NCBI RefSeq assembly: GCF_918797505.1
Contig: NC_092795.1
Location: 20,199,131 to 20,263,130 of the forward strand
Origin: Bemisia tabaci
Taxonomy: Eukaryota > Arthropoda > Insecta > Hemiptera > Aleyrodidae
Direction of reading: 5' to 3'
Length of the DNA stretch: 64,000 nucleotides
Part shown: piece by piece, positions 46,714-57,733 of the stretch
How the letters are laid out: the number at the start of each line of letters is the position of its first letter
How positions within the stretch are numbered: the first letter of the stretch is position 1
The notes under the pieces: generated by a model
The model's database searches: none
What the model was told of the DNA's origin: nothing
Seen by the model: the letters and a program-made list of their open reading frames with translations, nothing else
Translations under genes and position numbers: made by a program

Positions 46714-47404
46714 GTAAGAAATAATATGAAGGCCTTATAAAAATCGGACATGATGCTTTTTCCGTGTTATGAGGATGCGATAGGAATAAATACGAAAAGG
46801 GTTAGCGAGTATAATCGCGTGTCTCGTGTATAGGAATCACGTTTCAAACTTTCCTCGCTGGAGGCTCCCTCTTTGTGTGTACCTACTCCCGTGTATTAAT
46901 AAATGAATTCTTGAACGCATCATAGAAACGAAAAATACAGTAGTATACAAAGAACGAGTTTAGTGTTTTTGTTTTTTTTTTTCAAAGAACGAAGTTAGTA
47001 CCATCCAGAGAGTTTCTATTCTTAGATCAGTAGAATTCCTACTTGATTGAGATAATTGAAAAGGATCAGGGTGAATTCTCGTCGCTACTTCATGAAAGTA
47101 AGGAGAATCAGGTGCGTTCCTTTAAACACTCAAAAAAAAAAAACCCTTAGTATCTTTGGTTAGATTAGATCTTCAAAATTAGTTATTCCTCAGATCACTC
47201 AGCGCCTTCTCAGAAGCCGGCATTAAAAATCGCCTTCAATTAGCGTCGCCGCAACTTTTACATCATCAAAGTCCATAATGCTGTTATTTCGTCGGACTTC
47301 GCGTCGCGTCGCGTCGTAAGTCTACTTTCATGCACAATTATCATCATGTATAATAATCACTGTCACCTCTGATAGAGATGAACTTCTTGGCTTCTTATAC
47401 CCTT
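46714..47404. other. no gene recognised
   Basis: AT-rich DNA after the microexon. It would be intron if that exon is real. Confidence 0.35.
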
Positions 47405-47538
47405 AATTGGACGTATTTCTGCCAAATGGAACTAACTAAGTGCATTAAGACATGAGCCCTGAGACCCATAAGAATGTATGCATAACAGGGCTCACGTCAT
47501 AATGCACTTAGGTCCGTTTGGCAGAAATACGTCCAATT
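47405..47538. repeat. covarying hairpin family, copy with ~55-base arms
   Basis: Left arm AATTGGACGTATTTCTGCCA ... CATGAGCCCTG, 24-base loop (47462-47485, ending GTATGCATAA), right arm CAGGGCTCACG ... TTGGCAGAAATACGTCCAAT. Arms match except for a few bases and a 4-base slip. Confidence 0.8.
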
Positions 47539-48218
47539 TGATCTTGGTCTTGAAAAATTCGTAGACTTGTCAACTTTTTCTCTCTCCTGAATTTCCTTTC
47601 TCTCCTCCCACGGAAAGTTAAAACCATACTGTGAAACCAGAGATAATTGACAACTTTTCAAAGGAAATTTGGGACTAGTAAGTGGTTTATTTAGCACTGT
47701 GAACCGTATCAACGGATCAGTTAACAATGTAAAGTACGTGGGGTACTTGATGAAAAAATTAATATTTTGAATGGAATTTATTATAAAATAAAAAAATCGA
47801 GGATTTGATTTTAAAAGATCATAGACGTGTATGAATTTTCAAAAGATTAATACCATCTTAATTTCAAGTCTGAAAAACTTAAAACAGTAACATTTTTTTT
47901 TCTTAAATAGAATCGTCGTTTTTTATGAAAAGCTTGTGAATTGAAAGGACAAACTTCATAGGTTATGTGTAAAAAATTTGAGTGAAGCCAGTCTTAGAGC
48001 ATTACGTCTAGAACAATTTAATAAATATAAAAATAAATTTAAAAAGTGATAGTTTTTACTAGAACATATCATCCCCTTACTCTCTGTAATTTTTGTAAAC
48101 CTATCCTAATTCAAATACTAAATATGTCGCAATTATAACAAGTGCATATACGCAGTTACGTACTTTGGGTCGTTTAAAGACAGAAGGAGACAGGCACTAT
48201 CTTTAGCCGGAATACAAA
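47539..48218. other. no gene recognised
   Basis: AT-rich spacer between two hairpin-family copies. Confidence 0.4.
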
Positions 48219-48317
48219 CTTGATTATGGCGTATCTCGATTTCCACGTGAGCCCTGTTTTCCACATAACTCTATGCTTTCCAGGGCTCATGTGGAGATCG
48301 AGATACGCCCTTAAGTC
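48219..48317. repeat. covarying hairpin family copy
   Basis: GGCGTATCTCGATTTCCACG then TGAGCCCTG, a 24-base loop (48257-48280) with CTATGCTTTC, then CAGGGCTCATGTGGAGATCG and AGATACGCC. The inner core matches the copy at 47405; the outer arms differ but pair with each other. Confidence 0.8.
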
Positions 48318-48871
48318 AAAGAAGCGACGATATAATGTCATCTAACTAAGGTATAAGTACCGCCAAAGGCCTTCAACAAGCAGTTGATATTCCACCGAAA
48401 ATAAGTTAAAAAAATTCATTCAAACTGGCAGCAGGGTGAGGGATATAATTAGCATTTAGTGCTGAAGTATTCAGCGATAAAACCTAGGTCCGTTTTTGTG
48501 TGCACAGCTTTATCGGAGGGACTGCGGGCGCGGGATTAAGAGCGGGAACAGAAGAGACCACAAAAATGAACGGGCACTCCACGGCAATCAAATTGCGTGG
48601 ATCCAACCTCCCTTGCATTTCATTATGCACGATAATTCGAGCGGCCCTTTCGAAGAACGGTGTAAACGCCACGCGACTCCACCGACGTGAACGCTCTTTT
48701 ACAGACGAGCCCTCCGAAAGACGCTTTTCCGCCGAAATCTAACAACTTCGCCGGGGAAGGGCCGCCGAAACAATGGCAACAAAAAGGAAACAGTGGTCAA
48801 ATTCCGACTTCTAAAGGGGAAGATTGCACCGAGCACCCACTTGGAAAGTTCCACCCCCCGTGAGTAAATCG
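48318..48871. other. GC-rich unassigned block
   Basis: From about 48484 GC-rich, probably single-copy sequence with ORFs of 60-80 codons in three frames; none recognised. Confidence 0.3.
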
Positions 48872-49183
48872 CAGTGGTGAATAATCGATTATCGATATTT
48901 CCCCATTTGAAGCTGTGGCAGAGAATCGATTACAAGGTGTTCGCAGCAGTGGCGTGGCGTGAATTGCGATACATCGATTGTTATGCTATTTAAACCTATG
49001 GAAAAAGATCGATAAACAGGGCGTTCGCAGCGAACGCCTTAATAATCGATTCTTTATCATGGGTTTAAATGGCATAGCAATCGATAAATCGCAATTCACG
49101 CCACGCCACTGCTGCGAACACCTTGTAATCGATTCTTTTCCATAGGTTTAAATAGGCAGAGCAATCGATATATCGCAGAGCAC
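48872..49183. mobile_element. hAT MITE (165-bp family) split by a second copy of itself
   Basis: The outer copy starts CAGTGGTGAATAATCG. It is interrupted at its central palindrome by an intact copy (48947-49111) and resumes at CTGCGAACACCTTGT. Its right end has decayed into a C-run. Flanks GTAAATCG and GTGAATCG resemble an 8-bp duplication with one change. The bases on either side of the inner copy are inverted, not direct, repeats of each other. Confidence 0.65.
48947..49111. mobile_element. 165-bp hAT MITE, near-perfect copy nested in its own family
   Basis: Exactly 165 bases with matching ends CAGTGGCGTGGCGTGAATTG and its complement, and a near-perfect palindrome throughout (centre GGGCGTTCGCAGCGAACGCC). 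It is the best-preserved copy here, so probably the youngest. Confidence 0.85.
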
Positions 49184-49712
49184 CCCCCCCCCCCGCGAGT
49201 GAATCGTGCGGCGGTCTTCTCCGTCATTTGTTCCGCTCTTTGCCCGTAATGGGCCTGCATTTAGTTGGGAGACAAACCGAGCGGCCCCGCCTAAATGCGC
49301 CTACATTTGGAGAGGCTGCATCCCGCACCGCATGAAACGGTTTAATTAGTGTTGGACGTGTCGCCTGTCGCTGCTGCGTTTTACGGACGGAAGTTCTCAC
49401 AATGATCACGCGGGGGAATGCTGGGGTTGTTAGTCTCCTCCTTTATTTCGATGCGGAGACAAAGCGAGAGCTTTTCTCCGGTATCTGAGCAATGCTGGAA
49501 ACTCGTATTTTCGGGGATTCGGCATTTTCTGAGGGACCGCAATACTGATTACCTTACCTTCTTGGTAGCGGTTTAGCAATGTGTTGAGGATTGTATCTAT
49601 CAATTTTTATTTTTGATTTTTTTTTTAATTTTAACGTACCAAAAAAAAAATATTTTTTTTTTTGCGAGTTTCTGCGATCGAAAACAAAATTTTCTTATTA
49701 TACTCAAAGCAT
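49184..49712. other. GC-rich then AT-rich unassigned DNA
   Basis: Continuation of the GC-rich block to about 49480, then A/T homopolymer-rich sequence. Confidence 0.3.
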
Positions 49713-49940
49713 CACTGGAACAAAAAGTCGCTCAGATCTGGAGTCCAGATTCTTGAAAACAATGACAAGAAAAAATACTCTTGATTCAATCAGATTTTGG
49801 CTTGAATCAAAAAGAAATCCGCTTGAATTAAGAGGCTTGGTTCTCGATTTAAGCAAAAATCCGATTGAATCAAGAGTATTTTTTCTTGTCAATGTTTTTA
49901 AGAGTCTGGATTTTAGATCCAAGCTACTTTTATTCCAGTG
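49713..49940. mobile_element. TIR MITE (CACTGG...CCAGTG), 228 bp
   Basis: Same family as 4214-4438: CACTGGAACAAAAAGTCGC and TACTTTTATTCCAGTG ends, ~70-base arms with TTGACAAGAAAAAATACTC. AT flanks both ends. The 95-116 codon ORFs through it on both strands are palindrome artefacts. Confidence 0.7.
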
Positions 49941-50457
49941 ATATTTAATTTTCTCACCCAGAATCAGATGCAACTTAATTTTACGTCTCATCGCAAACCG
50001 CTCAATTAAGCAACAAATATACGTTGAGTATTTTTAATTGAATCAACTGATACTATAAATTTTACAGAAAGTACGATGGCATCCCTGATTTTTCGACAAG
50101 CCTACACGTTAGCCAATCACCCTTTGTAAGGAAATTATGTTTACAAAACGAGTCCGATTACACATGTAACATACTGCTCCATTGTGAGCTAAAACTTATC
50201 GTTTCTTATATTGCTTATTTTTTGTTAGCCAAGGCCTATAGTTATTTCCCGCGACTTTACGCGGAAATTCATCTCCTTAATACTTGGATCCTCCTTCGAA
50301 GAGGCAAACCCAAATAACGTATTAAACTCTCCTAGCCAGAGAGTCTGACCAGATATGAATAAAGCATATCTTACACACCATGTAATCTCACTACTATGAT
50401 CTCAACTTAATGAGCTTTTGCGCTTAGGAGTCGACTTCACATTAAGCAATCGAGTTT
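49941..50457. other. no gene recognised
   Basis: AT-rich; no paired repeats seen. Confidence 0.4.
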
Positions 50458-50803
50458 TTCGCAAAATATAACATTGTGCTAAATGCTTGAATGGGCAATT
50501 CCCCAAAAAGTTAGAATCACCCTCTATTTTGCTACTATGAAACGCTGAATGGAGTTCACTTCATGGGGTGCACCGAATCAGTTCCTGAGACCTGTCGTCC
50601 GAGTGCTAAAATCCACCGACCGATTTCGTCAAAATATAACATTGTGCCAAAAATGCTTAAATGGGCAATTCCCAAAATAAGTTAGAAGTCACCCTCTTTT
50701 TTGCTACTATGAAACGCTGAATGGAGTTCACTTCATGAGGTGCACCGAATCAGTTCCTGAGACCTGTCGTTCGAATGCTAAAATCCACGAACCGATTTCG
50801 TCA
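50458..50803 (+). repeat. 172-bp direct duplication
   Basis: Two copies (about 50458-50630 and 50631-50803) share AAAATATAACATTGTGC, TTTGCTACTATGAAACGC and CGAATCAGTTCCTGAGACC with a few differences. They abut the GC-rich block that follows. Confidence 0.8.
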
Positions 50804-51352
50804 CCGAGTCGACGGCGTGGAAACCCCAACCCTCGCATTCCCGGTGATAAAACTCCTTTGTCAGCGGGAGCTCACCGATTGAAATCAATTTACCCGCGGA
50901 CGGGGCGGCGTTCCCGGGAAGAAAGCAATCGCTCCTTCGCCTGATAAGGATCTCGTTTATTGCTCGTAGTGACCGTTTAGCCGCTGAAAAGGGAGCAGTT
51001 GGGCGACGTGAGAATAAAAAAGGGGGCGAGGAATTGCGGGGGGGTCCGGGATCATTGTAATAGCCGCGAGTCGGAGATTAGAGGGGGCGGGTCGAGGGGA
51101 CCGTGATTGCAAACCTGAGCAGAATTCGAGCCAAAGGTTCCGAGTCTTTAACTCCTTCATTTGCCTCCGACGGAAAATTAAAGGCCGACCCTTCCCCGTC
51201 CCTGTCCTGTCCCGCGGAAAACGCTCTTCGTGTGGATGTCAACTGCCTCTTTGTTCCTTGGCTCGCCGCCGGCGGCACCGCGCCCATCTCGATTGCTCGC
51301 AGCTAGAGCACTCCCGAAGACAGAATTGACAAGTGCAAAATGGACACGGCTC
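50804..51352. other. CpG-rich unassigned block
   Basis: About 500 bases of CpG-rich DNA (GCGGACGGGGCGGCG, CTCGCCGCCGGCGGCACCGC) between a tandem duplication and the palindromic foldback. ORFs on both strands are not recognised. It resembles promoter or conserved regulatory DNA. Confidence 0.3.
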
Positions 51353-52408
51353 TTACAAGGGGAGTCTACGAAGTGACATCCTGGGATTGGGTTCATTTTG
51401 CTTGTACATGAAGAAGAGACAAATCTAAGGTTGACGTATTTTTTTTAGCCGCCACCTCCCAACCGTTCTCGAGATATCGATTTTTAAAGTTACGATTTTT
51501 GCACGTTTCCGCGCGGAGTTCCGGCGAGTCTACTGAGCGCCGGCAAGCTGCACGAAGCGCGTTTCCTATGAGCGCTGCAGACCGGCAATCCTTATCAACT
51601 GTTTCATGGCCGAGTGGTAGAGTATTCGCCTACCGCTTCATCGATAGCGGGTTCGAGTTCCGCTTCGTGCCGTAGCTTTTAAGGTACACCGCAATGTGTT
51701 TTTACAAGTTTTCTTTATTTTTATCACACACCAAGGGGTCCGCCCTCTGGCCGCTACGCGGCCCAACCCCCGGGGCGAAAAGGCCCGCTTCGCGACAAGC
51801 GAAATCATCGAAACCGACCGTTGACGGTTGCAAATTCAGAGTAAGGAAAAAGTCATTAAGAATATTGTGTGGTGGAAAATTTTTATTTGAAACATCCTTT
51901 TATCATTCAATTAAAATTATTTACCCAGTAACCGTCAACGGTCGATTTCGATGATTTCGCTCGCCGCGAAGCGGGCCTTTTCGCCCCGGGGGTTGGGCCG
52001 CGTAGCGGCCAGTGGGCGGACCCCTTGGTGTGTGATAAAAATAAAGAAAACTTGTAAAAACACATTGCGGTGTACCTTAAACGCTACGGCACGAAGCGGG
52101 ACTTGAACCCGCTATCGATGAAGCGGTAGGCGAATACTCTACTACTCGGCCACGGAACAGTTAATAAGGATGGCCGGTCTGCAGCGCTCATAGGAAACGC
52201 GCTTCGTGCAGCTTGCCGGCGCTCAGTAGACTCGCCGGAACTCCGCGCGGAAACGTGCAAAAATCGTAACTTTAAAAATCGATATCTCGAGAACGGCCGG
52301 GAGGTGGCGGCTAAAAAAAAATACGTCAACCTTAGATTTGTCTCTTCTTCATGTACAAGCAAAATGAACCCAATCCCAGGATGTCACTTCGTAGACTCCC
52401 CTTGTTAG
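51353..52408. mobile_element. ~1.05-kb palindromic foldback with opposed tRNA-like promoters
   Basis: Arms 51353-51829 and 51930-52408 are nearly identical inverted copies around a 100-base AT-rich loop. Outer ends read TTACAAGGGGAGTCTACGAA and its counterpart. Each arm holds a tRNA-like A box (TGGCCGAGTGG, 51607-51617) and B box (GGTTCGAGTTCC, 51650-51661). It also has a GC-hairpin cluster and a CAACGGTC stem at the centre. High arm identity implies a recent inverted duplication or regular gene conversion. GCTC stands next to both ends but is weak evidence of a target duplication. Confidence 0.75.
51600..51672 (+). repeat. tRNA-derived segment, left arm
   Basis: The A and B boxes are good and the T arm is intact (GCGGG, loop TTCGAGT, TCCGC). 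The anticodon region is short, and the would-be acceptor strands (TGTTTCA, TTCGTGC) do not pair, so this is a SINE-like relic and not a tRNA gene. The mirror copy is at about 52085-52157 on the minus strand. Confidence 0.6.
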
Positions 52409-52487
52409 TGCTCCTCTTCCCATTTATAAACTATGAAAAAATATTCCCTCAGAAGATATTCGACGGAGGTGCGCTGAAAAAAAAGAC

Positions 52488-52661
52488 TGGTAGAATTTAC
52501 CATTCCCTCACGCTGTATTTCACACAGGGTCAATTCAGAGTCAATCTGTCAGAAGAAAGATAAACGTTACTATACACTGGTACGTAACCATTTCTCCGGC
52601 AGAATCGACTTTGAATTCACGCTGTGTGAAATACAGCGTGAGGGAATGGTAAAGTCTACCA
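52488..52661. mobile_element. 174-bp TIR MITE (TGGTAGAATTTACC)
   Basis: TGGTAGAATTTACCATTCCC at the left; GGGAATGGTAAAGTCTACCA at the right. Inverted arms continue for about 70 bases (CTCACGCTGTATTTCACACA), leaving only a short loop. Confidence 0.75.
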
Positions 52662-52663
52662 AT

Positions 52664-54663
52664 ATTTTTACTTTCTCGCTCCCATAGGGTAGAGAGGAAG
52701 TATTGTCATCCTCCAAAAAAAAAAAAAAAAAAAAGTTGAAATTTCATCATTTCTAGACGTTTTAAGGTCCCAGGAGTAAAAATAACCATACTTGAAAAAA
52801 TGTGTGTCCGTCCGTGTGGCGTCCCCCAAATCTGTGTACAGCGATATCTCAGAATCTATCTGTTCGATTTCATTCAAAATTGGCACAGGACACCATATCT
52901 ATGGTCTCCTTATGCACGTCCAACGATTTTGAGGTACGCTAAAATTTGGGGGGGCTAGGGTCAAATTGGGTTAAAGGTCCATTTTCAGCAAAATCACACG
53001 GAAAGCTCATTTTGAGGGACTGTAAATTTTGAAAAATGCCTTTAATTCTTTAAAAGTGGGCATCAAGCACATTGCCTGGGTCATTAATTTAAGTTCCTAA
53101 AAGATCTTTGGAATAAACTCAAAATTCAAGGGATTACGAGGCCCAAAAGTAGGGCACTTTGCTCCGCGACATCACACAAACAACTCATTTTCAAAGACTG
53201 TAAATTTGAAAAAAAATGCCTTTCATTTCTTCGAAAGTTGGCATAAGAGCACCACCTGGTTCAATAATGTAAGTTCCTATGAGGTCTTTGGACTAAACTA
53301 AAAATTGAAGGGTTACGCGTCATATAGCGAGGAGAGCACTTCGGTCACACGGAGAGCTCATGGACTGTAGATTTTGAAAAAATGCCTTTAATTCTTTGAA
53401 AGTTGGCTCAAAAGCACCATCTGAGTCATTAATTTAAGTTCCTAAAGGATTCTTGGACTAATCTCATAATTGCAGAGGGACCGATAGGAAACGCTCAATT
53501 CTCTGATAAGTGAGTCGGAACGCTTCTAGATAACAGCAGCGAACGCTTTGAGTCAGGTGAAACCCAGGAATTCAAATGCATTATATAATGCATCATATAC
53601 TATTTCCAAAATTACTCCGTAGGTATACACCAAGCAAAATTAGACAACTAATTAGGTACTCACAATATATCAAAGGTACTATGAATCATCAAGCTAACGC
53701 CAAGAACTGACACTTAGATCTTTATTAAAAACTAATATGTTTGTTGTTAATGAATTTAGAATCCCGGCAGATTCCATCTTTCGCGGTTCCTTTTTACGAG
53801 GTACTAAGCACAAATATAATATAATAATACGGCACAAATATGACTGATTTAATGCTTGTTACTTAATAAAGGAGGTTATAAATTGTTAGAAACCGAGGTT
53901 TGTTGACAGCAGCGAGGAGATGGCGCTCTCAGCGCTCTCTATTGTTTTCGCTCTGAATTACAGGGATACGCAGTAAGGAGATGGCGCTCCTGGCGGGCGT
54001 GTGGTGAACCTTCCAGCAGGTAGATTCGCCCGCCAAATTTAAAATTTGGGAGATGCTAAGCGAAAACCGTTTAGTTTTAAGACTATTTGAACATCGAATA
54101 GTCATTCTACCCATTCAAGTAGATATTTGATGGCTTTTGACCGTGCTTAAGGAGAGATTATAATATAAAATCGTATCTGAAGTATGATGTCAATGAATCT
54201 AATGGATCCTAATGAATCGTAGAAAAGCTAAGATTTTTACGGATCGCCATCTTTGACAGGAGACTTTGTTAATCAATTACATATTTAATTGAAGATGCCT
54301 CATAAAATGAACAAGTCGAGTCCGAATATATGAATTCATCACATATCGCGAAGACATTTACAATAAAGTTCAGTGGTTTGAATAAAAATTTCATAACTAT
54401 TATCCTGTGATCAAAATTCCAATCAAACTTTATGATTTTGTAAAATTGGCAGTATTTTTCTAAATATTCCAGTAAAAGTGTCTATGCCGGCGCGAAGCGC
54501 CGGCTCGAGCGAGAAAGTCCCGTGCGGTCCCCGCACCAATCCGCTAAGCGGATGGGGGGGCGAAGCCCCCCAAATGCCGGCGCGTAGCGCCGGTACGCGG
54601 CGCGAAGCGCCGGTACGCGGCGCGAAGCGCCGCGCATAAATTGGCCGGAGGCCAATTTTTTTT
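52664..54663 (-). mobile_element. ~2-kb unclassified element, copy 2 (inverted)
   Basis: Reverse copy of 38407-40384 with very high similarity, so both inserted recently or were duplicated together. One GC hairpin unit (CGGTACGCGGCGCGAAGCGC) is present one more time here. Its start abuts a TIR MITE at 52488-52661. No shared duplication flanks the two copies, so independent insertions are more likely than one giant inverted-repeat element. Confidence 0.65.
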
Positions 54664-55572
54664 CAGTGTGTTGGTGCACTCTTAGAAATTTTGGCTAGTT
54701 GTGGTGGTCCTTTAGTTTGTGTTCACGGGCTAACATATTTCCGACAAGCAGTCGATGCGAGCATTGTCAAAGTTAAAGTTGCTGATAGAATCAACATAGA
54801 GTAATATTCCCAAACCACGTAGCTCGTTTGCGTGGTTCAAAAATCTCCGCCCCCATTATTCTTTTTTTTTTCTTGGAGCGAATCAACAGCATCACGTGAA
54901 GTTTTCACTGAATTTTCTTCGCTCAGAGCAGAAAAATCACGGGCATTTTAAAGAATGAGCTTTGAGTAGTTTTTCTTTGAAATAAAGTGTGACAGGAAGT
55001 TTGCAACGTTGTAAACCAAGATTGGTGGTTTGGGAATTTCATCACGACACAGAGTACACCAAGAGGGCTATTTTCCCCAATTAATCCTTCGTTTCTGAAC
55101 ATAATCTAAGTGTATTACCCGGTTAAAAGTTTGCGTTTATGTTAGAACTCATATGCCATATGAGCAAGGGATTTGAAATTCTAAGAGCTTGGATTTGTTG
55201 TGCATACGAGCTACAGCCAACGCAATAGGACGTTTATGTTGATAGCTAAAGTAAAACAATTCCGTATCTCCAATGTAACATTTTTGAAATCACCCTCTAC
55301 TCTACACTGTTTTAATTTTTGATAAAGAACCCTTTCAAAATATTTGCTTTACATTTTCTGTAAATAAATTTAAATAAAGGAGGGAAAACTGCAAGTTGGG
55401 TTTAAAAAATAAAACTAGATCAGAGATATGGACCAGCGTAATCGAATGCACGCGATGTTTGATTTGTTCCATTGATATGTCACAAAAATCAGGTTCAAAA
55501 TGTCTGAAATAAACTGCATGCCTCACACACATCTTCCCGTATCTTCCTGTACAATATAGAAGCATGGAGTAA
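54664..55572. other. no gene recognised
   Basis: AT-rich DNA; the 130-codon minus-strand ORF (55335-55727) runs into a GC-hairpin cluster and is not credited. Confidence 0.35.
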
Positions 55573-55660
55573 CGCGTAGCGCATAATGCCCGAGACACGA
55601 AGCGCTTCGGGGGATTGGACTGTGAAGCGGTCTGGGGGCGTACCCCCCGTGTATGGCATA
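55573..55660 (-). repeat. GC-rich palindrome cluster, diverged
   Basis: GAAGCGCTTC and GGGGGCGTACCCCCC with intervening CAATCC-type spacers (minus strand), matching the layout of the cluster at 38226 in reverse. Confidence 0.5.
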
Positions 55661-55765
55661 CGGAATGGAATGGAATTTTACGTCTAACACCAAGCTCCAC
55701 AAGAATCGCAAATCGCAACATCAGCACGACTCTATACGGTGATAAACGATACCAGACAATTTACG

Positions 55766-56177
55766 TGCGGCAGTGCGCCTTCATTTTCGTCTGATACTGT
55801 GCAATACTTCAGTGGTGATAGAGTTGCTCGAATCGCCTTCAACGGTATCGTTTCGACTTGATGGCAGAAGATGCCGATTACACGTGGCAGTTACGCATTT
55901 TCTCATCACCGACCGTGAGGTAACAAACATTCATAACTCAATTTGCGACGTTTCAAGTTTTCCACTGCACAAGTTTTTCGAATCAGAATTAGATGTTAGG
56001 TTTTTCAACTTGTGGTTGACTGCTAACCAACAAGAATTGGGCCCAGATGTGAAACGCCGCTGCCTCTCTTATTTATCTACATCATAATCAATGATGCTAT
56101 CATTTTCGCCGCGTCAGTTTTTCCACACTTTATGATTGATAAAATCAAGGTGAAAAAAACTGAGGTACGCACTGCCG
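55766..56177. mobile_element. possible small TIR element (GCGGCAGTGCG)
   Basis: TGCGGCAGTGCG (from about 55766) and CGCACTGCCGCA (to about 56177) are inverted. Between them one frame is open for ~100 codons, ending SSFPLHKFFESELDVRFFNL and LSYLSTS before TAA. A second frame has an ATG exon-like run (MAEDADYTWQLRIFSSPTVR) into GTAACA. Either a TE fragment or a captured coding piece; not recognised. Confidence 0.35.
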
Positions 56178-57180
56178 CAATGAACCGCGACGCCAATCAC
56201 TATCTTCTCGGACGACATGACAGTAACTCCGCTATTGTTAGACGTGGCGACTTAGCGTCTTGACAAATCTGACAGTAGACACACGTAGTAGTGCGGAGAT
56301 TTTTAACTGTGTACTTTACTACTGTTACTGTACTGTACTACGACGTATTTCATATGTTTATACTCCATGATTTTGTCGGTATAACAAGGATCTTGGGCGT
56401 GTATATTGCGACTAAGAACATTTTGCCATGTAGAACGACTACATCATAAGAAAGTTTCGGGCTTATTGAACAAGTTCTACGACAACAACTCATTTACTGA
56501 AAGTAGATGAACTAATATAAGTTGCAAGATAATTTTCTCCTATAATCAACCATTTTTTAGATAACAAGTTTTTGTTAACTTACCCTCTATGGCATAGCGT
56601 TACGAATATGTAAAAACGTATTTTTGAGGTTTTTTTAAAAGTTGAATCATTCCACTCTGGCATTATGTTGCAAATGTTCTTATAGTTTTTCTCTTTTCTT
56701 GAATAACTGATTCCCAAAAATTTGAAGTTTTGAAAGAAAAAGTTGGTACTCTATGTTTTTTTATGCAAGCCACAAAATAAATTAGTGTCCCCCAGAATCT
56801 TAGGTCCAAAATTAATTCATGGCATAGAGAGCAAACTGTTTAAATTTTTCCAAATTTGAATCGTATAGTCAAAAAATCGCACAATCTTAGCATTATTACA
56901 ATGCTTTGAAGTCCCTAGCTGCAAAATGCACATTATTAATCCAAGGATAGCAACTCGATAATCGAAGGTTAATTTCGGGAATTCAAGGGATCGTGTACGT
57001 TAGTCCACCAATACGAGATTAAAATGGGAGCTGGCAGTTCACCAAGTTCATTGCCAATTCAAGCCATCATGTGAACACACACCGAATTGATTCGAGGAAA
57101 ATGAGAAGCCTTTCCTCGGAGCCCTCCCCTATATTTCCCGATCTGGAAGTCACTAACCCACGAGCGACACGCGGAAGGAG
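56178..57180. other. no gene recognised
   Basis: AT-rich; a half copy of the 44369 foldback lies at about 56875-56945. GC rises from about 57060. Confidence 0.4.
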
Positions 57181-57345
57181 GCCGAGGTGAGGCGTGTCTT
57201 GCGATCCATCGATATTTCCCCATTTGAAGCTGTGGTAAATAATCGATTATTAAGGTGCTCGCTGAGAACACCCTGTTTATCGATACTTTTCCATAGGTTT
57301 AAATGGCCGATCAATCGATATATCGCAAAGCACGCCACGCCACTG
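57181..57345. mobile_element. 165-bp hAT MITE with 8-bp TSD
   Basis: The right end CACGCCACGCCACTG is intact. The left end is mutated (GGTGAGGCGTG), but length is again 165 and GGAAGGAG flanks both sides (57173-57180, 57346-57353). It lies in a GC-rich, non-repetitive stretch. Confidence 0.75.
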
Positions 57346-57733
57346 GGAAGGAGGCCGAGCGAAGGAACCTTTGATTTTGGGTCGAAGCGCGCAAAGGCGT
57401 AAGCTGCATACGAAATCAAAGCCGTCTTTTGAAAAGGCGCTCCCCTGCCGCCTCACGCAAGGAGCCGGCGCTATTCTTCATTCAGGGACGACAAATGCCC
57501 CCGAAAAGCACCGCGCGGGGCCCTTAATTGAACGCACTCACGTCGGAAAGTTAGAAACGTTTGGGGGCTCGTTGACAGGAGATCCGACCGGGGAACGGGC
57601 TCCGGGAACACGAGATATAGGGTTACATGACGATGCTCAAACCGGGAAAATACAACTCATGTGTGATATTTCAAAATGGCTGCCCTGAAACTTCATTTCA
57701 TCAGAAAGAAATCAATCAATATTTTTACATCAC
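57346..57733. other. GC-rich unassigned block
   Basis: CpG-rich sequence with an unrecognised 105-codon ORF (57371-57688). It continues the GC-rich block that the hAT MITE at 57181 interrupts. Confidence 0.3.

Noticed and set aside
49704..49991. ORFs of 95-116 codons on both strands
   Set aside because: They mirror each other because the sequence is an inverted-repeat MITE.
51600..51672. Possible tRNA gene
   Set aside because: A and B boxes and T arm are present, but the acceptor strands do not pair and the anticodon region is too short.
38407..54663. One giant transposon with 2-kb terminal inverted repeats
   Set aside because: The interior contains unrelated complete elements and no shared target duplication flanks the outer ends.
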